DNA from: Micromonospora sp. NBC_01813 | GTDB lineage: Bacteria; Actinomycetota; Actinomycetes; Mycobacteriales; Micromonosporaceae | Reading direction: 5' to 3' | DNA length: 64,000 nucleotides | Assembly (NCBI RefSeq): GCF_035917335.1 | Contig: NZ_CP109067.1 | Location: 188,501 to 252,500 of the forward strand | In this document: piece by piece, positions 28,946 through 36,526 of the stretch | How the letters are laid out: the number at the start of each line of letters is the position of its first letter | Numbering within the stretch: the first letter of the stretch is position 1 | Made by a program: the position numbers and the translations under genes | The notes under the pieces: model-generated | The model's database searches: none | Told to the model about the DNA's origin: nothing | What the model saw: only the letters and a program-made list of their open reading frames with translations

Positions 28946-29350
28946 TCAGCCGGCGAGGAAGGAGAAGCGAACCTTCCGGTCGGAGTTGTCGCCGTTGGGG
29001 TCGACCAGGCAGATCGACTGCCAGGTGCCGAGGGCGAGCCGGCCGGCCAGCACCGGCAGGGTGGCGTACGGGGCGACGAACGCCGGCAGCACGTGATCGC
29101 GGCCGTGCCCCGGCGACCCGTGTCGGTGCTGCCAGCGGTCGTCGGTCGGCAACACCGCGTCCAGCGCGGTGAGCAGGTCGTCGTCGGATCCGGCACCGGT
29201 CTCGATGATCGCGACACCGGCGGTCGCGTGCGGCACGAACACGTGCAGCAGGCCGTCCCCGCGCCCGGCGACGAAGCGTCCCGCCTCGGCGGTGATGTCC
29301 CGGACGACCGGCCGGGAGCCCGTGCGAATCGAAATCAGCTCGGAGTCCAT
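28946..29350 (-). CDS. YjbQ/UPF0047 family protein
   Basis: A 134-residue protein of the YjbQ family. Conserved parts: GDGLLHVFVPHATAGVAIIE, the acidic GAGSDDDLLTAL, HGRDHVLPAFV and LALGTWQSICLVD. The conserved His/Asp/Glu residues are metal ligands in relatives. Members have been reported with weak thiamine-phosphate synthase activity, but the physiological role is unsettled. It lies upstream of aceE, a thiamine-diphosphate enzyme, on the same strand with a 130-bp gap. Confidence 0.9.
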   Translation of the reverse strand: MDSELISIRTGSRPVVRDITAEAGRFVAGRGDGLLHVFVPHATAGVAIIETGAGSDDDLLTALDAVLPTDDRWQHRHGSPGHGRDHVLPAFVAPYATLPVLAGRLALGTWQSICLVDPNGDNSDRKVRFSFLAG

Positions 29351-29377
29351 GCCGGTCAGTCTGCCAGGAGAGTCGAT

Positions 29378-30175
29378 TCAGACCGCGATGTCCCGCTGGG
29401 TGAATCGCCAGGTGCCGGCCGCGACCAGGGCGGCCGCGAAACCCACCAGCAGCAGTACGCCGCCCACCTGCACCCCGTTGACCAGCGGATCACCGGCGAG
29501 ATACCAGCGGAACGGGGAGAGGTTGCGGGTCCACGCCAGCGCCTCCACCTGCGGCAGGACGGCGTTGGCCAGGTAGCCGAGCACGGCGACCACCGCACCA
29601 ACGCCGAGCGCCGTCGCCCGGCTGCCGGTGGCGGCACCCACCCCGTACGCCAGGGCGGCGAACGCGACGCCGAACAGCACCAGGTGCAGACTCATCGCGG
29701 CCAGTTGGCCGACCCCGACGGCGGTGAACTCGGCCGGGCCGCGGATCGCGACCAGCGCCAGCCAGAGCAGCGCGCCGGTCAGCGCCAGCCAGACCGCCAC
29801 GGCGGCGAACCGCTGCAGCGCGGCCTTTGCCCGACCGACCGGGTGGGCCAGCAGCAGGTCCAGCGAGCCGGCCTCCTCGTCACCGGCGATCGACCGCGCC
29901 CCGGCGGTGATCCCGAAGACCGCCACCAGCAGCGGGATCAGCAGGCCGAAGACGGCGCTGCCGAGGTAGCCGGCCGGGGTGGTGACGTCGTTGAAGTTGA
30001 ACGCCTCCATCATCCCTTCCGGGTAGGCGGCCATCGCCTCCATCATCTCCGGCGACTGCATCGTCGGCCAGAACGAGGCGTACATGGCGCCGACCGCAGT
30101 GATCGCCAACGCCCAGGTCAGCATCGACCGGCTGGTGTCGCGTAGCGCCTTGGTGAACGGGTCAGACAGCAGCAT
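29378..30175 (-). CDS. ABC transporter permease
   Basis: A 265-residue membrane protein with about six helices of the ABC-2 exporter type (SAVFGLLIPLLVAVFGITAGARSIAGDEEAGSLDLLLAHPVGR is the typical linker region). Substrate unknown; drug or peptide efflux is usual for such pairs. The ATG at 30175 lies 14 bp inside the ATPase gene and has GGAGG 6 nt upstream, so translation is coupled to the ATPase. Confidence 0.9.
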   Translation of the reverse strand: MLLSDPFTKALRDTSRSMLTWALAITAVGAMYASFWPTMQSPEMMEAMAAYPEGMMEAFNFNDVTTPAGYLGSAVFGLLIPLLVAVFGITAGARSIAGDEEAGSLDLLLAHPVGRAKAALQRFAAVAVWLALTGALLWLALVAIRGPAEFTAVGVGQLAAMSLHLVLFGVAFAALAYGVGAATGSRATALGVGAVVAVLGYLANAVLPQVEALAWTRNLSPFRWYLAGDPLVNGVQVGGVLLLVGFAAALVAAGTWRFTQRDIAV

Positions 30176-31073
30176 CGCCGGCCTCCTCACGACGGTAGAA
30201 GGTGAAGAACAGTTCCTCCAGGTCGGGCTCCTCCGACAGCATGCTGATCACCGTGTGCCGGCTGGCCGCCTTGATCAGTGCGTCGGCCCGGCCGTCGAGC
30301 CGGCAGCGCAGTCGTGAACCGCTCAGCACCACGTCGCTGATGCCCGGCACCGCTTCGAACTCGCCGGCCGGGACCGGGGCGTCGAAGACGAACTCGACCT
30401 GGCGTACCGCCCGTTCCCGCAGGTCCTCGACCCGCTCGACGGTGACCAACCGGCCGTCGCGGATGATGCCCACCCGGTCGGCGGTGTGCTGCACCTCGCT
30501 CATCACGTGCGAGGACATGAAGACGGTCTGCCCGGCGGCCTTCGCCTCGCGGACCATGGCGACGAACTCCTGCTGCAGGAACGGGTCCAACCCACTGGTC
30601 GGTTCGTCGAGGATGAGCAGTTCGGGGGAGTGCATGAACGCCTGCACCACACCGACCTTCTGCCGGTTGCCCTTGGACAGCCCCTTGATGCGCCGGCCGA
30701 GGTCCAGGTCGAGCCGCTCGGCCAACTCGGTGATCCTGGCCTTGGGCACCCCGCCCCGCAGGTTGCCCAGATACGTCAGCAGTTCGCGGCCGGTCTGCCG
30801 GCCGTCGACGATGAAGTCGCCGGCCAGGTAACCGATCCGACGGCGTAGGGCCACCCCGTCGGCGCGGGGGTCGAGCCCCAGCACGCGGACGCTGCCGCTG
30901 GTGGGGCGGATCAGATCCAGCAGCAGCCGGATCGTGGTGGACTTGCCGGCTCCGTTGGGGCCGAGGAAGCCGTACACCTCGGCGGTTTCGACCTGCAGGT
31001 CCAGGCCGGTCAGGCCGCGGTTGCGGCCGTAGGTCTTGACGAGTTGCTCGGTACGGATGGCCGGGTCAGCCAT
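30162..31073 (-). CDS. ABC transporter ATP-binding protein
   Basis: A 303-residue DrrA/CcmA-like ATPase. Walker A GPNGAGKST is at 38-46, the signature is LSKGNRQK, Walker B is LLILDEPTSGLD and the switch His is in MSSHVMSEV. The C-terminal 80 residues form the accessory domain of this class. It works with the permease encoded just downstream and lies 19 bp after the MarR/GbsR-type regulator, forming a three-gene operon. Confidence 0.93.
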   Translation of the reverse strand: MADPAIRTEQLVKTYGRNRGLTGLDLQVETAEVYGFLGPNGAGKSTTIRLLLDLIRPTSGSVRVLGLDPRADGVALRRRIGYLAGDFIVDGRQTGRELLTYLGNLRGGVPKARITELAERLDLDLGRRIKGLSKGNRQKVGVVQAFMHSPELLILDEPTSGLDPFLQQEFVAMVREAKAAGQTVFMSSHVMSEVQHTADRVGIIRDGRLVTVERVEDLRERAVRQVEFVFDAPVPAGEFEAVPGISDVVLSGSRLRCRLDGRADALIKAASRHTVISMLSEEPDLEELFFTFYRREEAGDAAV

Positions 31074-31092
31074 CGGACCTCGCCTCCTTCAG

Positions 31093-31563
31093 CTACCTCT
31101 GGGGGTTGCGACGCTCCGCTTCGAAGCGTTCGACGATCAACGGCATTTCGCGCTCGATGAACGCGTAGAAGTCACGCAGGTAGACGAGCCGTTCGCTGGT
31201 GCGTGCCTGCGGACCACCGGCCAACTCCACGCCCCGGTCCAGGAGCTCACGGAAGATCCGGAACTTGTTGGTGATGTCGGGCTTGGTGAGGCCGGCCGGA
31301 TCGATCTGGTATGCCGCTCCCCGTCGGCCCGGCACCGGCACCCGCAGGATCAGGCCGCCCTGTTCGAGTAGTCGCATGTTGGTGCTCACCGAGCCTTTGG
31401 ACAGGTCGAGGGCGGCGGCAATGTCGCTGCCGGTCTGACTCGGTGGGTCGCAGATCAGCAGCCAGCCGAGGATCTTGCCGGCGGCGGGTGGCAGGCCCAT
31501 CCCGCTGAGCACGACGCCGGCTTCCTCCGCGTAGCCGCGCTCGACCGGGTGGTCGACCATCAT
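31093..31563 (-). CDS. MarR/GbsR-type transcriptional regulator
   Basis: About 157 residues. A winged helix is visible: AAGKILGWLLICDPPSQTGSDIAAALDLSKGSVSTNMRLLEQGGLILRV. The length and GLPPAAGK start fit the GbsR-like branch of MarR regulators that control adjacent exporters. ATG 31563 has AAAGGTG a few nt upstream. It is the first gene of the regulator-ATPase-permease operon and overlooks a palindrome at 31575-31590 within its own promoter, so self-repression of the operon is likely. Confidence 0.88.
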   Translation of the reverse strand: MMVDHPVERGYAEEAGVVLSGMGLPPAAGKILGWLLICDPPSQTGSDIAAALDLSKGSVSTNMRLLEQGGLILRVPVPGRRGAAYQIDPAGLTKPDITNKFRIFRELLDRGVELAGGPQARTSERLVYLRDFYAFIEREMPLIVERFEAERRNPQR

Positions 31564-31574
31564 GATCACCTTTG

Positions 31575-31590
31575 TTCTGTACGTTTAGAA
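31575..31590. promoter_or_regulatory. Operator-like palindrome TTCT-N2-ACGT-N2-AGAA
   Basis: A 16-bp imperfect dyad starting 12 bp before the regulator ATG. Its position across the transcription start region makes it a candidate binding site for the regulator encoded at 31093-31563. Confidence 0.5.
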
Positions 31591-31729
31591 CTTACTGAAC
31601 TCAGGCTACTCCCTCGACGCAACCGCCGTGCCATCTGGGTCGCGTGGCGGCGCGGCTGCCAAGGCATCTGGTCGCGCCGGCGGCGCGGCTGCCCTGCCGT
31701 TTATCCGACTGCCGCGTAGCATCGCGACC

Positions 31730-31825
31730 ATGACCTCCCCGGCCACCTGCGGTGCTGCCGCCTGCCCCGACCCGGCCCTGCGGCCCGCCAGCCGCCCGGT
31801 GGCCGTACCAGGCGAGGGTCGGTAA
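31730..31825 (+). CDS. Putative 31-residue leaderless leader ORF
   Basis: An ATG at 31730 follows TAGCAT (31717-31722) by 7 nt, the leaderless arrangement seen at several other genes in this window. The frame encodes a 31-residue Ala/Pro/Arg-rich peptide with two Cys and ends in TAA at 31823-31825. That stop shares its last A with the ATG of the dehydrogenase E1 gene, so ribosomes could restart there. There is no Shine-Dalgarno match for the E1 start itself. Translation of this ORF is inferred from its placement only. Confidence 0.45.
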   Translation: MTSPATCGAAACPDPALRPASRPVAVPGEGR

Positions 31826-34236
31826 TGCTGTCCGACGTGACCACCCCGCAGGACCTCGACGAACGATTCCGCACCGCGGTCGCCGCGATGGACGAACCGG
31901 CCGACCGGCGGGCACCCGAACAGCCGGTACGCGACGGCACCGTCCTCACCGGGCAGACAGCGCTCGCGCTGTTCGACGCCCAACTCACCAGCCGCCACCT
32001 CGACCTGGCCAAACGCTGGCTCCGCAGCTTCGGCGAAGGCTTCCACACCATCGGATCCTCCGGGCACGAAGGAAACGCCGCGCTCGCCGCCGCCGTCCGG
32101 ATCACCGACCCGGCGCTGCTGCACTACCGGTCCGGCGGCTTCTACTGCGCCCGGCTCAACCAGGCCGGTCTGTCGGCCGGCCACGCCCCCGGAGTCGACG
32201 ACTCGGGCGTCGACGACTCCGGCGCCGACCTCACCGGGTCCGGATCCGACGCGCTGACCGACGCCGCCCGCGACGTACTACGCGGCGCGGTGGCCTCGGC
32301 GGCCGATCCGATCACCGGCGGCCGCGCCATGGTCTTCGGCAACCCCGCGATCAACGTCGTACCCACCTCCGGCGTGGTCGGCGCACACCTGCCCCGAGCG
32401 GTCGGGCTGGCCCTGGGCATCGACCGGATGCGCCGGATCGTCCCGGCGATCCGGCAACGCCAACCGGGACTCACCCGGTCCGCGTCGGCCAGCCGCCCGT
32501 ACCTCGAACCCCGGCTACCGTGGCCGGACGACGCCATCGTCGTCTGCACCTTCGGCGACGGGGCGATCAACCACGCCGCCGCCACCGCCGCACTGAACAC
32601 CGCCGGGTGGGCCGACCACACCGGCCTCAAGGTGCCGGCGCTGTTCGTCTGCGAGGACAACGGCCTCGGGATCAGCGTGCCGTCACCGGACGGCTGGGTC
32701 GCCGCCGCGCTGCGTACCCGGCCAGGGCTGCGCTACCTGACCGCCGACGGCTGCGACCTCGCCGAGACGTACGACGTCGCCGCCGAGGCCGCCGCCTGGG
32801 TCCGCGAACACCGCCGGCCGGCAGTGCTGCACCTGTCCACCGTACGGCTGATGGGACACGCCGGCGCCGATGTCGAAACGGCTTACCGCACCGCCGAGGA
32901 AATCGACCGGGACGTCGCCCGCGACCCCCTGGTCGGCACCGCCCGGCTGCTGATCGCCGCCGGACTGGCCAACCCCGACGAGATCATTTCGCGGTACGAC
33001 GAGATCGGCTGGCAGGTACGCAAGGTCGCCGAGGAAGTCATCGGCGAGCCGAAACTCGACTCCGCCGCCCAGGTCGTGGCGACCACCGCCCCCCGGCGCC
33101 CGATCCGGGTCGCCCGAGTCGTCACCGACACCGGCGCCCGCGCCGCCGGTGCGGCGGCCACCACCCGCGCCACCACCCTCGGCACCCGGCTGCCCGAGGA
33201 ACGCGGCCCGATGACGCTCGCCCAGACGATCAACGCGGCCCTCGCCGACGCGATGCTGACGTACCCGGCGATGACGGTGTTCGGCGCGGACGTCGCGGCC
33301 AAAGGCGGCCTGTACGGCGTCACCGCCGGGCTGCGGGACCGGTACGGGACCAACCGGGTCTTCGACACCACCGTCGACGGCACATCCATCCTCGGCCTCG
33401 CCCTCGGCGCCGGGCTGGCCGGCCAACTGCCGGTCGTCGAGGTGCAGCACCTCACCTACCTGCACAGCGCCGAAGATCAGCTACGCGGCGAGGCGGCGGC
33501 ACTGCAGTTCCTCTCCAAGGGCGGCTACCGCAACCCGATGGTGCTGCGGGTTCCCGGCCTGGCCCATCAGGAGAGCCTCGGCGGCCACAGCCAGAACGAC
33601 AACTCCCTCGCGGTGCTCCGCGACATCCCCGGCCTGGTGCTGGCCGTACCGGCCCGCGCCGAGGACGCCGCCGGGCTGCTGCGCTCCTGCCTGGCCAGCG
33701 CCGCGGTCGACGGCAGCGTCTGCGTCTTCGTCGAGCCGATCGCCGGCTACGAGACCCGGGACCTGCACACCCCCGACGACGGGCAGTGGCTCGCCCCGTA
33801 CGCGCCGCCCGGCGAGTGGGGCACCGGGCACATACCCGTCGGGCGGGCCCGCAGCTACCCGATCGGCAGCGCCGAGGACCTGACCGTGATCACCTTCGGC
33901 AACGGCGTACGGATGTCGCTGCGGGTCGCTGCGCGCCTGGCCACCGAGGGGATCGGCTGTCGGGTCCTCGACCTGCGGTGGCTCGCGCCGCTACCGGTCG
34001 CCGACATCATCCGGGAGGCGACCGCGACCGGCCGGGTGCTCATCGTCGACGAGACCCGACGCTCCGGCGGGGTCGGCGAAGGAGTGCTGGCGGCCCTGGT
34101 CGAAGCCGGCTACGTGGGCGCCGTCGCCCGGATCGCCGCGCTGGACTCCTATATCCCGCTGGGGCCGGCCGCATATCAGGTGCTGGTCGACGAGGATGCC
34201 ATTACCCAGGGTGCCCGAGCGCTGCTGGCGCGGTAA
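31825..34236 (+). CDS. 2-oxoacid dehydrogenase E1, fused alpha and beta subunits
   Basis: An 803-residue thiamine-diphosphate enzyme that combines the E1-alpha part (TPP motif GDGAINHAAATAALNTAGW near residue 243, ending in CEDN) with the E1-beta/transketolase C-terminal part (from ERGPMTLAQTINAALADAM near 453). Related proteins decarboxylate branched-chain or other 2-oxoacids, but no E2 or E3 neighbour reveals the substrate. A short tandem repeat VDDSGVDDSGAD (about residues 122-133) is inserted in the alpha part. The ATG overlaps the stop of a small upstream ORF by one base. Confidence 0.87.
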   Translation: MLSDVTTPQDLDERFRTAVAAMDEPADRRAPEQPVRDGTVLTGQTALALFDAQLTSRHLDLAKRWLRSFGEGFHTIGSSGHEGNAALAAAVRITDPALLHYRSGGFYCARLNQAGLSAGHAPGVDDSGVDDSGADLTGSGSDALTDAARDVLRGAVASAADPITGGRAMVFGNPAINVVPTSGVVGAHLPRAVGLALGIDRMRRIVPAIRQRQPGLTRSASASRPYLEPRLPWPDDAIVVCTFGDGAINHAAATAALNTAGWADHTGLKVPALFVCEDNGLGISVPSPDGWVAAALRTRPGLRYLTADGCDLAETYDVAAEAAAWVREHRRPAVLHLSTVRLMGHAGADVETAYRTAEEIDRDVARDPLVGTARLLIAAGLANPDEIISRYDEIGWQVRKVAEEVIGEPKLDSAAQVVATTAPRRPIRVARVVTDTGARAAGAAATTRATTLGTRLPEERGPMTLAQTINAALADAMLTYPAMTVFGADVAAKGGLYGVTAGLRDRYGTNRVFDTTVDGTSILGLALGAGLAGQLPVVEVQHLTYLHSAEDQLRGEAAALQFLSKGGYRNPMVLRVPGLAHQESLGGHSQNDNSLAVLRDIPGLVLAVPARAEDAAGLLRSCLASAAVDGSVCVFVEPIAGYETRDLHTPDDGQWLAPYAPPGEWGTGHIPVGRARSYPIGSAEDLTVITFGNGVRMSLRVAARLATEGIGCRVLDLRWLAPLPVADIIREATATGRVLIVDETRRSGGVGEGVLAALVEAGYVGAVARIAALDSYIPLGPAAYQVLVDEDAITQGARALLAR

Positions 34237-34345
34237 ATTCCGGTGAACTCGGTGCGCCACTTGCGCCGGCCGGCACAACTGTGTGAACTACCCGCTATCG
34301 GTGTCTGTTGGATGCCGGCAGCTCAAGACGAGGAGGCAAGCAACA

Positions 34346-34783
34346 GTGAGCGCGACCGCTGGTCAGGCCGCCGACGGCGTACGGAGCCTGGCGGACCGGT
34401 TCGGCATCGAGCCGGGCATGGTGGTCATGGAGATCGGCTACGACGACGACGTCGACCAGGATCTCCGCGACGCCCTAGCCGACCGCTGCGGCGAGTTGGC
34501 CGACGAAGACACCGACGAGGTCGTCGACGCGGTGCTGCTGTGGTACCGCGAAGGTGACGGCGACCTGTTCGAGTTGCTCGTCGACTCACTTGGTCCGCTG
34601 GCAGACAACGGCGTGGTGTGGCTGCTGACGCCCAAGGCCGGGCGCGAGGGCCACGTCGAGCCGAGCGACATCAGCGAGGCCGCCCCCAGCGCCGGACTGC
34701 AGCAGACGTCGACGATCAACGCTGGCAAGGACTGGAGCGCCGCCCGGCTGGTACTACGCCGTGGGGCCAAGGGCAAGAAGTGA
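34346..34783 (+). CDS. DUF3052 family protein
   Basis: A 145-residue protein with the DUF3052 core LADRFGIEPGMVVMEIGYDDDVDQDLRDALADR, the GLQQTSTINAGKDWSAARLV segment and a basic tail. It corresponds to Rv2239c, next to ahpE and aceE in M. tuberculosis. Its function is unknown; the fold may be SAM-methyltransferase-like, but the binding motif is not clear. GTG 34346 has AGGAGG at 34331-34336, 9 nt upstream. The ahpE gene follows after 14 bp. Confidence 0.92.
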   Translation: MSATAGQAADGVRSLADRFGIEPGMVVMEIGYDDDVDQDLRDALADRCGELADEDTDEVVDAVLLWYREGDGDLFELLVDSLGPLADNGVVWLLTPKAGREGHVEPSDISEAAPSAGLQQTSTINAGKDWSAARLVLRRGAKGKK

Positions 34784-34797
34784 GCGGAGGAGCGGAT

Positions 34798-35262
34798 ATG
34801 CCCGTCGAGGTCGGCACGCAGGCGCCGGAGTTCACCCTCAAGGACCAGAACAACCAGGAGGTCCGGCTGGCCGACTTCCGTGGCAAGCAGGCGGTGCTGC
34901 TGATCTTCTATCCGCTCGCGTTCACCGGCACCTGCCAGGGCGAGCTGCAGGAGGTCCGGGACAACCTCGAGGTGTACGTGAACGACGACGTCCAGACGTT
35001 GACCGTCAGCGTCGACTCGGTCTACAGCCACAAGATCTGGGCCGAGCAGGAAGGCTTCCAGTTCCCGTTGCTGGCCGACTTCTGGCCGCACGGTGCTGTC
35101 GCCCAGGCGTACGGCGTGTTCAACGAGACCGCCGGGATCGCCAACCGGGGCACCTTCGTCATCGACAAGGCCGGCGTGGTCCGGTTCGCCGAGATGAACG
35201 GGCCGGGTCAGGCCCGCGACCAGGCGGCCTGGCGCAAGGCACTGGCCGAGCTGGCTGACTGA
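34798..35262 (+). CDS. ahpE: Peroxiredoxin AhpE
   Basis: A 154-residue thiol peroxidase that reduces peroxides and peroxynitrite. The peroxidatic Cys46 is in YPLAFTGTCQGEL, which has the Thr and Arg-region context of the AhpE/1-Cys group. No obvious resolving Cys is seen; in this family electrons come from external thiols. ATG 34798 is preceded by GGAGGAG. It shares an operon with the DUF3052 gene and is followed by a hairpin terminator. Confidence 0.95.
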   Translation: MPVEVGTQAPEFTLKDQNNQEVRLADFRGKQAVLLIFYPLAFTGTCQGELQEVRDNLEVYVNDDVQTLTVSVDSVYSHKIWAEQEGFQFPLLADFWPHGAVAQAYGVFNETAGIANRGTFVIDKAGVVRFAEMNGPGQARDQAAWRKALAELAD

Positions 35263-35276
35263 ATCGTGCCCGACCA

Positions 35277-35308
35277 GCGGGAGCCCGCCACCGTCCGGCG
35301 GGCCCCGC
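35277..35308 (+). terminator. Terminator after ahpE
   Basis: GCGGG-A-GCCCGCC pairs with GGCGGGC-CCCGC around a 7-nt loop with a single bulge, 15 bp past the stop. Confidence 0.65.
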
Positions 35309-35411
35309 AGGTCGGTGGTCACGCTTCCCGGACCCTGGGAACGCCGTCGCACCGGCCCGACGGCAGCAGGGTAAACTGGCCGCCGCCGGGCCGGCCAGGT
35401 TCGTCATGCCC

Positions 35412-35483
35412 GGGCGCGTAGCTCAGTGGGAGAGCACTCGCCTTACAAGCGAGGGGTCGCAGGTTCGAAACCTGCCGCGCCCA
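35412..35483 (+). tRNA. tRNA-Val (anticodon TAC)
   Basis: A complete 72-nt cloverleaf: acceptor GGGCGCG/CGCGCCC, D arm GCTC-AGTGGGA-GAGC, anticodon stem CTCGC/GCGAG with loop CTTACAA (anticodon TAC, reading GTA), T arm GCAGG-TTCGAAA-CCTGC, discriminator A. CCA is not encoded. It marks the left edge of the accessory block. Confidence 0.97.
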
Positions 35484-35502
35484 CACTCTGACCAGCATGC
35501 AA

Positions 35503-35530
35503 ACAGGGCACCGGATGTCCGGTGCCCTGT
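35503..35530 (+). terminator. Terminator after tRNA-Val
   Basis: ACAGGGCACCGGA pairs perfectly with its complement across a very short TG centre, 20 nt past the tRNA end. Confidence 0.75.
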
Positions 35531-35621
35531 GTCGTCTCACTTCCTCGCCCGCGACGACGGTCGCCAGTGGATGCCCGTGCTCCTAGGTCGTCGAAGGGGA
35601 TCGGCCTGCTCAAGCTGGCAA

Positions 35622-35635
35622 CTGGCTTGAGCCAG
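35622..35635. promoter_or_regulatory. Operator palindrome copy 1 (CTGGCT-TG-AGCCAG)
   Basis: A perfect 6+6 inverted repeat preceded by A, the same 15 bases as the copy at 35667-35680. It lies 97 bp before the GntR start. Confidence 0.65.
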
Positions 35636-35666
35636 GCTGTGGCGCATAGCGAACGGTCGCCAGCTA

Positions 35667-35680
35667 CTGGCTTGAGCCAG
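35667..35680. promoter_or_regulatory. Operator palindrome copy 2 (CTGGCT-TG-AGCCAG)
   Basis: Second identical copy, 45 bp (about four helical turns) from the first and 52 bp before the GntR ATG. Twin sites on the same helical face suggest cooperative binding by the GntR-UTRA or XRE-UTRA protein encoded downstream. Confidence 0.65.
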
Positions 35681-35731
35681 TCGCGGGTAACGTGGAGCGT
35701 GCTGTTGACCCCCAGGGACAGGCGGGCAGAC

Positions 35732-36514
35732 ATGGACGAGCCGACCAGCACAGACAAGCGACCACCCAGCCGTCGGATAGCGGATGACCTACGCCTGAGC
35801 ATCCAGGCGGGGGAGTTGGCACCCGGAGACAAGCTGTCATCCGAGCGGGACCTTGCCGCCCGGTACGGCACGGCACGCAACACCGCCAGGGAAGCGATCA
35901 GCATCCTGCAAGGGGAGGGCCTGGTCGTCGCGCAGCACGGGCGAGGCGTCTACGTCCGCCCCAACCGGCCGCTGATGCGCCTCGGAGCCAACCGCTACTC
36001 CCGACAGCTGCGCAACGAAACGGGACTCTCGCCGTTCCGCATCGAGGTCACGAAACAGGGCCGCGTACCCCGGACCGAATGCCGGTCGGTCACCCGCGAC
36101 ACCCCACCGCCGGACGTCGCCGAACGCCTCGGCGTCGACGAGAACACCGCCACCGTCATCCGGCGGGAGAACTGGTACTTCGCCGATGACGAGCCGGTCC
36201 AGGTCGGCGTGACGTACATCCCCGTCGACGTCGCCGACGGGTCGCCGCTGGCGACTGAGCGGACCCTCGGCGAGGGCAGCATCTACGCGAGGTTCGAAGA
36301 ACTCGGCCACCAGGTCACCCGTATCCGGGAAGAGATCTCGGCCCGGATGCCGTACCACGACGAGTCGACGGGGTTGGGGATGCCGCCCGGCGTCCCGGTC
36401 ATCGAGGTGCTGCACACCAGCTTCGACGAGCAGCACAAGCCGTTCGAGGTCACCAGGTTCGTGATGCGCGGTGACCTGAACGGGCTGGACTACGACATGC
36501 CCGTAGAGGACTGA
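35732..36514 (+). CDS. GntR-family (HutC/UTRA type) transcriptional regulator
   Basis: A 260-residue regulator. A GntR winged helix occupies about residues 10-80 (RIADDLRLSIQAGELAPGDKLSSERDLAARYGTARNTAREAISILQGEGLV) and a UTRA ligand domain about 85-258, with GANRYSRQLRNETGLSPF, VIRRENWYFADDEPVQVGVTYIP, PPGVPVIEVLHTSFDEQ and FEVTRFVMRGD. It probably represses its own operon until a small ligand binds UTRA. Start ATG 35732. The EamA transporter gene follows after 12 bp and then a second UTRA protein. Twin palindromes in the promoter are the likely target. Confidence 0.92.
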   Translation: MDEPTSTDKRPPSRRIADDLRLSIQAGELAPGDKLSSERDLAARYGTARNTAREAISILQGEGLVVAQHGRGVYVRPNRPLMRLGANRYSRQLRNETGLSPFRIEVTKQGRVPRTECRSVTRDTPPPDVAERLGVDENTATVIRRENWYFADDEPVQVGVTYIPVDVADGSPLATERTLGEGSIYARFEELGHQVTRIREEISARMPYHDESTGLGMPPGVPVIEVLHTSFDEQHKPFEVTRFVMRGDLNGLDYDMPVED

Positions 36515-36526
36515 CGGGGCTACCTG

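Noticed and set aside
35406-35630. Possible integrase C-terminal fragment next to tRNA-Val (SHFLARDDGRQW)
   Set aside because: The similarity is too short and no catalytic Arg/His/Tyr pattern is present; there is also no duplicated tRNA end.
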